A stretch of 64,000 nucleotides of DNA from Pseudochelatococcus lubricantis (GTDB taxonomy: Bacteria > Pseudomonadota > Alphaproteobacteria > Rhizobiales > Beijerinckiaceae): assembly GCF_011762225.1 (NCBI RefSeq), contig NZ_JAASQI010000001.1:310001-374000 (forward strand). The letters are read 5' to 3'. A model generated the notes under the pieces. It ran no database searches. It saw nothing but the letters and a program-made list of their open reading frames with translations, and had not been told where the DNA came from. Shown here one piece after another: positions 46,437 through 55,903 of the stretch (its first letter is position 1; each line of letters begins with the position of its first letter). A program made the position numbers and the translations under genes.

Positions 46437-47384
46437 ATGAGAAAAATCCCCCTGCTCGCCATCGCGCTCGGCGCTCTGGCGCTGGCCGTGAGTACCCCCA
46501 CCCGTGCGGCGGACAAGCTGACAGTCCTGCTCGAATGGTTCGTCAACCCGGACCATGCGCCCCTCGTTGTCGCTGACCGTCTGGGGCTGTTCGAAAAGGC
46601 CGGGCTCGATGTCGAACTCGTTGCTCCCTCCGATCCGTCGTCCGTGCCGCGTCTCGTGGCCGCTGGCCAGGCCGACGTCGGCGTTCATTACCAGCCGTCG
46701 CTCTATCTCGACCATGCGGCCGGCCTGCCCATCGTCCGCTTCGCGACGCTCGTGGAAACGCCCCTGAACGGTATAACCGTCCTTGCCGATGGCCCGGTCA
46801 GGACGCTGGCCGATCTCAAGGGCAGGAAAATCGGCTATTCGGTGTCGGGCTTCGAGACAGCGCTTCTCGGCAGGATGCTCTCCAGCGCCGGCGTTGTCAT
46901 GGATGACGTCGAACTGGTCAACGTCAACTTCGCGCTTACCCCGGCGCTCATCGGCGGCAAGGTGGATGCGACCGTTGGCAGCTACCGCAATTTCGAGCTG
47001 ACGCAAATGCGGCTGGAGGGGCGTGAAGGCCGGATATTCTATCCCGAAGAGCACGGTGTGCCGACCTATGACGAACTCATCCTCGTTACGCGCCGGGCGC
47101 TGGAGGGGGACGACCGCCTGCCCCGCTTTCTTGCCGCAGTCGAGGATGCAACGCTTTATCTGACCAATCATCCGGAGGAAGCGCGGAAACTGTTCGTTGC
47201 CGCCTATCCGGACCTCGATAACGAGCTTAACCGCCGGGCGTGGTTCGATACGCTGCCGCGCTTCGCCCGGCGTCCCGCCGCGCTCGACCGGCGACGCTAC
47301 GAACGCTTCGGCGCGTTTCTCGTTGAGCAGGGGCTGATCGGGAAGGCGCCCTCGCTCGACGATATCAATATCGACGTTCGCTGA
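46437..47384 (+). CDS. ABC transporter substrate-binding protein, NMT1/THI5-like (ThiY-like)
   Basis: A 315-residue periplasmic binding protein with signal peptide MRKIPLLAIALGALALAVS. The start of the mature domain, LTVLLEWFVNPDHAPLVVA, matches the Thi5/ThiY family, which binds formylaminopyrimidine-type thiamine precursors; LADLKGRKIGYSVSGF is the usual hinge region. A strong AAGGAGG precedes the ATG. It follows the permease by 76 bp, both under the TPP riboswitch. Confidence 0.9.
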   Translation: MRKIPLLAIALGALALAVSTPTRAADKLTVLLEWFVNPDHAPLVVADRLGLFEKAGLDVELVAPSDPSSVPRLVAAGQADVGVHYQPSLYLDHAAGLPIVRFATLVETPLNGITVLADGPVRTLADLKGRKIGYSVSGFETALLGRMLSSAGVVMDDVELVNVNFALTPALIGGKVDATVGSYRNFELTQMRLEGREGRIFYPEEHGVPTYDELILVTRRALEGDDRLPRFLAAVEDATLYLTNHPEEARKLFVAAYPDLDNELNRRAWFDTLPRFARRPAALDRRRYERFGAFLVEQGLIGKAPSLDDINIDVR

Positions 47385-47463
47385 ACGTGCCTCGCTGCCG
47401 CAGCCGGCGGCCCTTATGCGGGGCGCGCCGCCGTCCGCGCGGCCGCGTCATGGTTCTCGCCGT

Positions 47464-47766
47464 TCAGCGCCAATACCCGTAACGGCCTCGATAGTAGTAG
47501 CCTGGCCGCGGCCCATATACAGGACGAGCGCGGTAGACGCGCGGCTGATAATAGTAGCCCGGCCGTGGCCTGTAGTCTTGGCGCTGGTAACGATATCGCG
47601 GCGCCGGGACGACGCGGGGTGCCGGGTAGGCATACCGCTCGCTATAAACTCTGCCATAGCCGTCATGATAGACCGGCCCCGGGCCGTATCCATACGAGAC
47701 GCATCCGGATAGCAGTACACCGGCGACGATGACAGCCATGCTGCGCAGAAGACGTGGAAATCTCAT
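47464..47766 (-). CDS. Small Tyr/Arg/Pro-rich lipoprotein
   Basis: A 100-residue protein with a lipoprotein signal peptide (RSMAVIVAGVLLSGC) and a mature part made of PGYYY, RPVYGPRPGYYY and similar Tyr-Arg-Pro-Gly segments. The ATG at 47766 follows GGAGGGAGGAGG. Function unknown; such tyrosine-rich envelope lipoproteins are frequent in Rhizobiales. Confidence 0.75.
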   Translation of the reverse strand: MRFPRLLRSMAVIVAGVLLSGCVSYGYGPGPVYHDGYGRVYSERYAYPAPRVVPAPRYRYQRQDYRPRPGYYYQPRVYRARPVYGPRPGYYYRGRYGYWR

Positions 47767-48161
47767 GGCGAGCCTCCTCCCTCTCCTTATCCGGTGAGTG
47801 AACAGCCCTTCTATGGCGATATAGGGGCGGCCAACACCGCGAGGCATGGCCGCCCTCACATCCGGCCCCGCGCAGCAAAGGCGCGGGCGAGGATGGAGCT
47901 GTCGCGAGGGACTGTTGTTTCCGCAAGCGGAGGCGAGCAGACCGGGACGCTTCTCGACAGGTTACGCCTGGCCACTTCTACGTTTCGCCGAAACGCAAAA
48001 ATAGCCTGTCATTTTGTTTTTACATATTTCCGGGCGCAAGCGCAGCGTCTGCTTTTGCTGGAGTTGCTCTTGTCGAGAAGCGTCATTGCTTTGCTTGATG
48101 AATGCGCCTGATCTCGAAGCCGGGATCTGTTGATGAAAAGGCCCCGGTGTGTGGGCGCGGC
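47767..48161. other. Gene-free stretch with a long inverted repeat
   Basis: About 395 bp. A 14-bp perfect inverted repeat, GACGCTTCTCGACA (47946-47959) and its complement (48071-48084), encloses 111 bp of AT-richer sequence containing a smaller hairpin CGTTTCG-C-CGAAACG. No gene is supported. Confidence 0.5.
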
Positions 48162-48437
48162 TTACGGGTTCCCCGCTCTCTGCGGAAAATTCAGTGCGCC
48201 GAGGAAGCGTTCAATCTCTTCGCGAACGCCATCCCTGATTGCATTGTCGTGTTCTGCGACCGCTTCTGAAAAGCTGGCGCGCGAAAGATCGTCTATGGAG
48301 GCGGCTTTCAGATTCTCGATGAAGAGCCGCGGATCATTGGTTTCAAGAGCTCTTCTGCCGACAAGCCCCTGAACCACAATGCGGAGTGCAGTCAGTTCGG
48401 TGAAGAGATGGGAAATCTTGCTGTTCTGATCGCTCAT
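48162..48437 (-). CDS. Small hypothetical protein
   Basis: A 91-residue, mostly helical protein (MSDQNSKISHLFTELTALRI, then IENLKAASIDDLSRASFSEAV and REEIERFLGAL). AGGAG lies 6 bases before the ATG at 48437, supporting translation. No known domain is recognised. It is flanked by gene-poor, lower-GC DNA. Confidence 0.65.
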   Translation of the reverse strand: MSDQNSKISHLFTELTALRIVVQGLVGRRALETNDPRLFIENLKAASIDDLSRASFSEAVAEHDNAIRDGVREEIERFLGALNFPQRAGNP

Positions 48438-48581
48438 TCGGTTACTCCTGATCGATTGACGCCGGGAGCGTAATCGAACCGCGACGAGAGTCCAGCATTC
48501 AGTCAGCATGGCAGGGCCGCAGATCTCCGCGCCATGACCACAGGGCGGCCGATGCGAAGCCGGCGCCGCTGTGTGTGCTTC

Positions 48582-48603
48582 AACCCCGCACTGCGCGGGG
48601 TTT
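48582..48603. terminator. Hairpin, possible terminator
   Basis: AACCCCGC (48582-48589) pairs with GCGGGGTT (48595-48602) around ACTGC, followed by T on the plus strand. It is about 85 bp past the end of the small minus-strand gene at 48688; direction is uncertain. Confidence 0.35.
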
Positions 48604-48687
48604 ACCGGTGTCCGAAGCCTGTCCCGGAGAAAACGACGGCCGGTCAGGGCTGGCCGCCTGTATTCCGGAGCTAGAACGGAACCGTTG

Positions 48688-48885
48688 TCAGGTTGTTGTC
48701 TCGCCTGATTTTCGGTTTGTCCTTTTCAAGGGGATACCTTCCGCAGCCGCTTTCACACGTATCGAATCTTCGGACCGGCCCAGTTCGATGCTGATCATGC
48801 GGGTAGGGGTGTTGGCGGCGGCGAGGTCTTGAAGTCGCTTTTTTTCTGCATCGGTCCAAGGTCTCCTGTGATTTTCGGGTATCAT
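48688..48885 (-). CDS. Small Myb/SANT-like DNA-binding hypothetical protein
   Basis: A 65-residue basic protein. RRPWTDAEKKRLQDLAAANT followed by ISIELGRSEDSIRVKAAAEGI resembles a SANT/Myb-like helix-turn-helix, in which the second half would be the recognition helix. Similar tiny proteins occur in Rhizobiales. The ATG at 48885 has no strong ribosome site. Confidence 0.6.
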   Translation of the reverse strand: MIPENHRRPWTDAEKKRLQDLAAANTPTRMISIELGRSEDSIRVKAAAEGIPLKRTNRKSGETTT

Positions 48886-49244
48886 AGCAATCTCGTTGAT
48901 TGGCCCCCAAGAGAATGCTGCCTGATTCTTTCAGTATGTCAAAGCAAAAAATGAATTCAGGAGCGCATAGCATGGCTGATAAAGAATAGAGTATGCATAT
49001 CCGCGATGGTGAATACTTTATTAAAAAGCTAACAGCGCCCAATGGAGCGATACAACTATAACGAGCATTCTGGAATTTGGTTGTAATTCGCTCAGACCAG
49101 AGGTCGAGGCCGGCGCTACTGTAATCGCCGCTCACCATGTTGGATCGGGAAGTGCTGCCGGGACAGGCGGCAGAGGGCAACCGGCCGCGATTCCCGAAAA
49201 CGCAGAACTGCGGCGGGGTGTTCTGTGCCGCGGCGTGCCTTGTT
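48886..49244. other. AT-rich gene-free stretch
   Basis: About 360 bp of visibly lower GC than its surroundings, especially 48900-49090. Only short unsupported reading frames are present. It may be a remnant of acquired DNA. Confidence 0.45.
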
Positions 49245-49751
49245 TCAGGTCCCGTTTCGGTCGCCGCCCGATAGCCGTTCGATCACGGCCAGCAGTGGAC
49301 CTGTCAAAACGAACACGAAGTGCAGCCCCACCATCCAGGCCAGTTCCCTGTCCGAGTAAAGACTCACATCCATGAAGTTCTTCAGCAACTGAATGGACGA
49401 AATAGCCACGATGGATGACATCAGCTTCAGTTTGAGGCCGGTGAAATCGATCTGGCCCATCCACTCCGGAGAGCTGTTCCGCTCGTCCGCAGCTCTGGTG
49501 GAGACAAAGTTCTTGTAGCCCGAGAAGATGACGATGACGACCAGCGCGCCGATAAAGGCCAGATCGATGATCGTGAGGACGCGCAGCACCATGTATGACG
49601 GCGGCAAGGACAAGATGAGAGGCAAGAAGTCCAGCAGTTCCTTGATCGTCGTGATCAGCAACGCGATCAGGGCGACGACCAGCGCCAGGTAGAACGGCAC
49701 CAGCAGCCACCGGCTTGCAAACAGCAAACGCTTGATGCCCGACTCCAGCAT
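49245..49751 (-). CDS. YqhA/UPF0114 family membrane protein
   Basis: A 168-residue inner-membrane protein with four helices (for example WLLVPFYLALVVALIALLI and IIDLAFIGALVVIVIFSGY) and the family motifs MLESGIKRLLFASRWLLVPF and MDVSLYSDRELAWMVGLHFVF. This matches the TIGR00645/UPF0114 family of unknown function. The ATG at 49751 gives the family-length protein; the frame upstream to 50216 is not supported. Confidence 0.9.
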   Translation of the reverse strand: MLESGIKRLLFASRWLLVPFYLALVVALIALLITTIKELLDFLPLILSLPPSYMVLRVLTIIDLAFIGALVVIVIFSGYKNFVSTRAADERNSSPEWMGQIDFTGLKLKLMSSIVAISSIQLLKNFMDVSLYSDRELAWMVGLHFVFVLTGPLLAVIERLSGGDRNGT

Positions 49752-50106
49752 GCGAACTCTCCGCGATATCGGCGCCCCCACCAGTCCGATCCGGCGCGGG
49801 CAGCCGTCACCGTGTACGGGCTTCCTATGCGACCCGTATGACACCGCGCTTCGCGGAAGGTTGTGGTGCGCGCCCTGTTCCGGCGACGGGGTCGACGTCC
49901 AGCTCGCCGAGAGTATCCGGGAGATATGCTGAGTTAGCCGACGAGTCTGTCGTTCCGGGTGACGCCGTAGACCGACTGCCTCGACCTCCACACCGGTATT
50001 GTCCGAAAGCGTGCGGCTTTCAACCGCTTTCGCGAAGGCTCTATTGTGCCGTGCACAAGCAGCTTGGCAATTGCGGTGCTCTCGCCTATTATAGAATAAT
50101 TCTAAA
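49752..50106. other. Intergenic region between UPF0114 gene and mbfA
   Basis: About 355 bp between divergent genes. The last 45 bp hold the mbfA promoter and Irr-type box described separately; nothing else was recognised. Confidence 0.5.
50064..50104 (+). promoter_or_regulatory. mbfA promoter with Irr-type (ICE) inverted repeat
   Basis: TTGGCA (50064-50069) is 17 bp from TATTAT (50087-50092). TAGAA-TAA-TTCTA (50092-50104) spans the expected transcription start and resembles the iron control element bound by Irr, which represses mbfA in low iron in rhizobia and Agrobacterium. Confidence 0.7.
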
Positions 50107-50118
50107 ATGGAGCCTGTC

Positions 50119-51096
50119 GTGCTGACCGCCCTGTCTTCCCGTCGTCGTTTCTCGGACCTGAACGAGCAGGAGATTCTTGCGCTCGCCATATCCTCCGAGG
50201 AGGACGATGCCCGCATCTACCGCCAGTATGCCGAAAAGCTGCGGGGCGACTATCCCGACACCGCGGCGATCTTCGAGGGCATGGCCGCCGAGGAGGACGA
50301 CCACCGCCGCAGCCTGATCGACCTGCACGAGGCGAGATTCGGCCCGGTCATCCCGCTGATCCGGCGCGAACATGTGGCGGGCTACTACACGCGCAAGCCG
50401 GTCTGGCTGTCGGCCAATCTCTCTCTGGACACGATCCGCGGCGAGGCGGCGGCCATGGAGAAGGAAGCCGAAGCCTTCTACATCCACGCCGCCGGCCGGA
50501 CCATGGACGCAGCGACGCGCAAGCTGCTGGGCGATCTGGCCGCGGCCGAAGCCGGCCACGAGAAAACGGCCGAGGCTCTGGAGATTGCCCATCTGGGCGC
50601 GGATGCCAAAGCCGCCGAGGACTTCACCGAGAGGCGGCAGTTCATCCTGACCTGGGTGCAACCGGGACTGGCAGGGCTGATGGATGGTTCGGTCTCGACG
50701 CTGGCGCCGATTTTCGCCACCGCCTTCGCCACCCAGGACAGCGGGACGACCTTCCTGGTCGGCCTTGCCGCCAGCGTCGGGGCGGGGATCTCGATGGGCT
50801 TCACCGAGGCGGCGCACGATGACGGCGTTCTGTCAGGCCGCGGTAGCCCGTGGAAGCGCGGCCTTGCCTCCGGGGTGATGACCGCGCTGGGAGGACTGGG
50901 GCACGCGCTGCCCTACCTGATCCCCGATTTCTGGACCGCGACTGCGATCGCCGTCCTCGTGGTCTTCATCGAGCTTTGGACTATCGCCTGGATCCAGAAC
51001 CGCTACATGGAAACGCCATTCCTCCGCGCCGCGTTTCAGGTCGTGCTGGGCGGCGCGTTGGTCTTCGCCGCGGGGGTGCTTATTGGCGGCGGATAA
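50119..51096 (+). CDS. mbfA: Membrane-bound ferritin-like iron exporter MbfA
   Basis: Fusion of an N-terminal rubrerythrin/ferritin-like domain (EEDDARIYRQYAEKL, GMAAEEDDHRRSL, EKEAEAFY, AEAGHEKTAEAL: repeated E and ExxH iron ligands) with a C-terminal VIT1/CCC1 membrane domain (GLMDGSVSTLAP, ASVGAGISMGFTEAAHDDG, several helices). MbfA exports iron and protects from iron and peroxide stress. The GTG at 50119 has GGAG 6 bases upstream and fits the promoter; an ATG at 50107 would leave almost no leader. Length 325 residues. Confidence 0.92.
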   Translation: MLTALSSRRRFSDLNEQEILALAISSEEDDARIYRQYAEKLRGDYPDTAAIFEGMAAEEDDHRRSLIDLHEARFGPVIPLIRREHVAGYYTRKPVWLSANLSLDTIRGEAAAMEKEAEAFYIHAAGRTMDAATRKLLGDLAAAEAGHEKTAEALEIAHLGADAKAAEDFTERRQFILTWVQPGLAGLMDGSVSTLAPIFATAFATQDSGTTFLVGLAASVGAGISMGFTEAAHDDGVLSGRGSPWKRGLASGVMTALGGLGHALPYLIPDFWTATAIAVLVVFIELWTIAWIQNRYMETPFLRAAFQVVLGGALVFAAGVLIGGG

Positions 51097-51221
51097 GCTT
51101 CCTGCCGCCTCCGACATTCAAGATGCCTGGACGCTGGCCAAAGCGAGCCGCCCGCGATTTGCCGCAGCGGAATGATCAGCCAATCCGTGGAATGTACAAC
51201 GCATTGATTGACATAATTTCT

Positions 51222-51297
51222 TGGTGAGCGCGCTGGGGCTCGAACCCAGGACCTACTGATTAAAAGTCAGTTGCTCTACCGGCTGAGCTACGCGCTC
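51222..51297 (-). tRNA. tRNA-Lys(TTT)
   Basis: On the minus strand the gene begins GAGCGCGTAGCTCAG, has loop CTTTTAA with anticodon TTT (complement AAA near 51262-51265), T loop TTCGAGC, acceptor GAGCGCG/CGCGCTC and encoded CCA. Length 76. Confidence 0.97.
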
Positions 51298-51515
51298 ACT
51301 CACCAATGGCGGCATATATTGCCGCGTATCCGTTTCTTCGTTTCCCGTCAAGCCTCAGTGGATGAAGGAACGTTTCGGGCCAATTGTGACCTGCCTGTCA
51401 TCGGATTGCGTAATCAGATACGGAGTCGCGGTCGCCGGGTCAATATGCAAAGCGGGCTTCCCGGGCAGAAGGGCGGTTTTTGCACATATCTAGCCCCGCC
51501 CGCCGATGCTGCCGT

Positions 51516-52013
51516 TCAGCCTGCCGCGCCGTCGCGGATCGGTGGCTGGAAGGTCAGGCCCATGTCCCAGGGGAAGTAGATCCAGGTGTCCTGCGATACT
51601 TCCGTGATGAAGGTGTCGACCAGCGGCCGGCCTTGCGGCTTGGCGTAGATCGCCGCGTAGTGGGCCTCTGGCAGCAGCGTGTGCACCAGCGCGAGCGTCT
51701 TGCCGGTGTCGACGAGGTCGTCGACGACGAGCACGCCCCGCCCGGCGTTCTGGCTGATGGACGGCGCGATATCCTTGATCAGCCTCAGTTCGCCCTGGTT
51801 GGCATAGTCATGGTAACTGGCGATGCATACGGTTTCGATCAGCCGGATTTCAAGCTCGCGGGCGATGATCGCCGCCGGCACGAGGCCGCCGCGCGTGATG
51901 CATACCAACGCTTCGAACGGTCCCGCTTCATGCAGGCGCCACGCCAGCGCGCGGGCGTCGCGGTGAAACTGGTCCCACGAAACCGGGAATGCTTTCCGGG
52001 AAGGCGCAGTCAT
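51516..52013 (-). CDS. gpt: Xanthine phosphoribosyltransferase
   Basis: Purine salvage enzyme of 165 residues that converts xanthine or guanine to nucleotides. The PRPP motif is [32 protein letters not shown] and [20 protein letters not shown] are typical of Gpt; the hood sequence ends YFPWDM. The ATG at 52013 ([13 protein letters not shown]) was chosen over a longer frame without similarity. Confidence 0.93.
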   Translation of the reverse strand: MTAPSRKAFPVSWDQFHRDARALAWRLHEAGPFEALVCITRGGLVPAAIIARELEIRLIETVCIASYHDYANQGELRLIKDIAPSISQNAGRGVLVVDDLVDTGKTLALVHTLLPEAHYAAIYAKPQGRPLVDTFITEVSQDTWIYFPWDMGLTFQPPIRDGAAG

Positions 52014-52154
52014 GTGAAAAATGCCTTTTGCTGAATCGGGAGGAGGAGATGCCGTTAGCGCGCCTTCCGGCAATTGTCCATAGTCCTGATGCACGGCCTC
52101 ACGTGACGGCTGTCTGAACGCATATTATCTGGATGACTGCTGCCCGGCGGCAGG

Positions 52155-52919
52155 TTAGCCGGCGGCAAGCGTCATCCGCGCGACGAGCGCGATCACCTCG
52201 TTGTGCGCGGCTTCCAGCGCCTGCGCGTCGCGCGAGCGGAGCACGAGATGCGTGCCATACTGCCCGTTTTCCATGAACGGGTAGCTGCCGATCGACACCG
52301 TCCCGTGGTTTGCCGCGATCGTCGCCAGATCGGCGGCGACGTCGCCCTCCCGGCATGCCGCGCGCACTGTGCGGGACATCATCGGCACACCGGTGGCAAG
52401 CTGCGGGGCGACATTGTCGAGCATCACCTGCATGATGGCGGGAATGCCGGCCATCACGATGACATTGCCGATCCAGAAGCCGGGCGCCTTCGAGATGGGG
52501 TTGACGACCAGCCGGGCGCCGGCGGGAATGCGCGCCATCCGCCGGCGCGCGGCGTTCATGTCCTCGGGGCGGATGTATTCGAGCAGCATGGCGATCGCCC
52601 GCGGATCCTCGTCGATCGACACGCCGAAAGCGCGCGCGATGGCGTCCGCCGTGATGTCGTCGTGCGTCGGGCCGATGCCACCCGTGGTGAACACATAGGT
52701 ATAGCGGGCGCGCAGCGCGTTGACGGCATCGACGATCTCGTCCTCAACATCCGGAACGACGCGCACCTCGCGAAGATCGATGCCGATCGCCGTCAGATAT
52801 TCCGCGATATAGCCGCCGTTGCGGTCCTTCGTCCGGCCGGAGAGGATTTCATCGCCGATGATCAGCACCGCCGCCGTTATCGTCGCCGGCTTTGCTGCCG
52901 CCTCGATGCCTTCCGTCAT
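52155..52919 (-). CDS. CinA-like molybdopterin-binding domain protein
   Basis: A 254-residue protein with the MoaB/Mog fold of CinA N-terminal domains: AAVLIIGDEILSGRTKDRNG, TTGGIGPTHDDITADAIA and NPISKAPGFWIGNVIVMAG. CinA-type proteins hydrolyse ADP-ribose or act in NAD metabolism; the C-terminal deamidase domain is missing here. The ATG at 52919 directly follows an in-frame GTG (52922); AAAGG lies just upstream. Confidence 0.9.
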   Translation of the reverse strand: MTEGIEAAAKPATITAAVLIIGDEILSGRTKDRNGGYIAEYLTAIGIDLREVRVVPDVEDEIVDAVNALRARYTYVFTTGGIGPTHDDITADAIARAFGVSIDEDPRAIAMLLEYIRPEDMNAARRRMARIPAGARLVVNPISKAPGFWIGNVIVMAGIPAIMQVMLDNVAPQLATGVPMMSRTVRAACREGDVAADLATIAANHGTVSIGSYPFMENGQYGTHLVLRSRDAQALEAAHNEVIALVARMTLAAG

Positions 52920-53275
52920 CACCTTTTACGTCTCCGATCGTTGCCCGGCATGCCGCAGCGGGCCGTGGGCGGGCATTTGAGACGGCGGCCAGACAGTCAG
53001 GATCGCGCCGTCGCTCTATCCATTCTTCCGCATCAATTTACCCGAAAAGCCGATTTCCCGGTTCGATGCGCCAGAGCGCCAACCCTTCTGACGGAATCAG
53101 ACCGCGCACTCAGAATTCTATATGTTGGCGCAACTTGCATCCAACCCGCTGGAGCGAATTGAATGCAAACTGCTTCAGAATCTGTCCTGTTTACGTTGAA
53201 ACAGGACAGATTCTCGATTCCTTATTTTGAGCGAATTCTCATCGATCAGATGTTTCCATCTGATCGGAACGCGCT
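52920..53275. other. Intergenic region with two hairpin-forming repeats
   Basis: About 355 bp. The right part (53177-53280) is almost entirely palindromic repeat DNA, described separately. The left part shows no gene; it would hold the promoter of the CinA-like gene. Confidence 0.5.
53177..53214. repeat. 16-bp perfect inverted repeat with 6-base loop
   Basis: AGAATCTGTCCTGTTT (53177-53192) and its exact complement (53199-53214) flank ACGTTG. It directly precedes the family 2 repeat. It could act as a terminator or be part of a composite repeat unit. Confidence 0.8.
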
Positions 53276-53280
53276 CTAGG
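53225..53280. repeat. Dispersed repeat, full copy (family 2)
   Basis: The outer arms GAGCG and CGCTC and an inner 10-bp stem CGATCAGATG/CATCTGATCG with loop TTTC form a nested hairpin. A deletion copy lies at 45111-45143. It ends at the 3' end of the LemA gene. Confidence 0.8.
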
Positions 53281-53866
53281 TTTTCGGAAGCGCCGCCGGG
53301 TCGAAGCTCGTGATCATCGGCCTGGCTGCGGGCTCCACCAGCCCGGCGAGCCAGCGGGTTGGAACCTTGGTCACAAGACGGTTGTAGGCTTCCGCAGCGC
53401 GGGCATAATCGCTGCGCGCGACGACGATGCGGCTTTCGCTCTGCGCGAGCCGCCCGAGCACCGTGCTGACCGGTGGCTGCGCCCGCCGCTCCGGATAGAG
53501 CTGCATCATGTCGAGCACCTTGCCGAGTTCCACGGAAAGCGCGTCCTGCGTCGTCATGAAGGCGCGGAACAGATCGGCCGAGTAGGGCGTGCGCGCATCC
53601 GCCGCGTAGTTGATGACCTGCTGCCGCTTGTTCTCAAGGGCCGCGATCAGGTCGAGCTGCGCGGGATTGACCGCGCGCACGGCGTCAATCACATCCTGCG
53701 TCAGATAGGCGCGCAGCTTGAACTGCCGCTCCACCTCGCCCCAGGCGCTCGTCGCGCGGCTTTGCACCTGCGGCACGTTCATGAAGCGCGCGCCGACAAA
53801 GGCGAGCGCAAGAACAAGGATCACGCCAACCACGACAAAGACGCGGCTGCGGGAGGGAGCCCCCAT
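53276..53866 (-). CDS. LemA family protein
   Basis: A 196-residue protein with one N-terminal helix (VFVVVGVILVLALAFVGARF) and a helical periplasmic or outer domain: NVPQVQSRATSAWGEVERQFKLRAYL, LIAALENKRQQVINYA, and YARAAEAYNRLVTKVPTRWLAG, the typical LemA pattern. Function unknown. The ATG at 53866 begins the signal-anchor; the 3' end overlaps the family 2 repeat. Confidence 0.88.
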   Translation of the reverse strand: MGAPSRSRVFVVVGVILVLALAFVGARFMNVPQVQSRATSAWGEVERQFKLRAYLTQDVIDAVRAVNPAQLDLIAALENKRQQVINYAADARTPYSADLFRAFMTTQDALSVELGKVLDMMQLYPERRAQPPVSTVLGRLAQSESRIVVARSDYARAAEAYNRLVTKVPTRWLAGLVEPAARPMITSFDPAALPKT

Positions 53867-53989
53867 ACCTGAGATCCTGTGAGTCTGGCTTACCAAATCT
53901 CTGTGTCCGTTATCTTCGCGGAGTGGCGCTTCATCGAACAACCGATTTCAATAAAGGCCGAATCTCCGTCACATACAAGGCCGGCGCTG

Positions 53990-55261
<1,272 letters not shown>

Positions 55262-55363
55262 ACCGACCCCAACTGCCGATCCGAATTGTTCAGGAAAGCC
55301 GCCCTATAGCACGTCTTCACCCGAATAACCAGAGGGAGATCGCCGGTCGTGGCGTCGCGGCCC

Positions 55364-55903
55364 TCAGGGGCACTCGCGCGCGAGCTGCTGCAGGGCCGCG
55401 CTGACGCCGGAAAGGGAATATTCGTCGGTCAGGCTGGAGCCGCGCGCGGAGGTGGACCTGATGCTCAGTTTCGAGCCCGAGCGGAATGCGGCCAGCACTG
55501 CGGCCTCCTGCGCCGTGTCCTTCACCCAGGCGTTCTCGGCCTTGGTGACGAGGGGGAAGGACTTGCCGTCGATGACGGCCTGCGCATCCTGGCCAGGGCG
55601 CGCCGGGAAGCCCAGCACGAGGCTGATCTCGTTGCGCACCTTCTCGGCCGGGCGCGAGGAAACGAACAGATAGGCCGGGTCGCGGTTGAGACCGGCGGGC
55701 AGGCGCGCCTTCGGCTGGGTGACGGCGTAGCACACCTTCGCGCCCCCCTGTCCGGAGGTATAGACGCTCCAGTCGGAGAAGGTGCCGGCGAGCCGCGATC
55801 CGGCCTGCTGCTGCGCCTGTGCTGCCGCGCCCGTCAGTACGAACGCGAGGATCGAGGCTGCGAGAAGACCCTTGAGGGGGCGTGCCGAAGTCAATCGAAT
55901 CAT
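55364..55903 (-). CDS. Second IalB family protein
   Basis: A 179-residue secreted protein with a Sec signal peptide (LKGLLAASILAFVLTGAAAQAQ) and the IalB domain: FSDWSVYTSGQGGAKVCYAV, VRNEISLVLGFPARPGQDAQAVI, LVTKAENAWVKD, ending LQQLARECP with paired cysteines. Only distantly similar to the IalB protein at 35.6-36.1 kb; in particular the Cys pattern differs. It is upstream of rlmN by 102 bp. Confidence 0.88.
   Translation of the reverse strand: MIRLTSARPLKGLLAASILAFVLTGAAAQAQQQAGSRLAGTFSDWSVYTSGQGGAKVCYAVTQPKARLPAGLNRDPAYLFVSSRPAEKVRNEISLVLGFPARPGQDAQAVIDGKSFPLVTKAENAWVKDTAQEAAVLAAFRSGSKLSIRSTSARGSSLTDEYSLSGVSAALQQLARECP

Noticed and set aside
47794-48111. 105-codon plus-strand frame near the long inverted repeat
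   Set aside because: No ribosome site, no domain, and it contains one inverted repeat arm and part of the other; coding function is unlikely.
48671-49180. 169-codon minus-strand frame through the AT-rich stretch
   Set aside because: Composition is not protein-like and it overlaps the better supported 65-residue gene in another frame.
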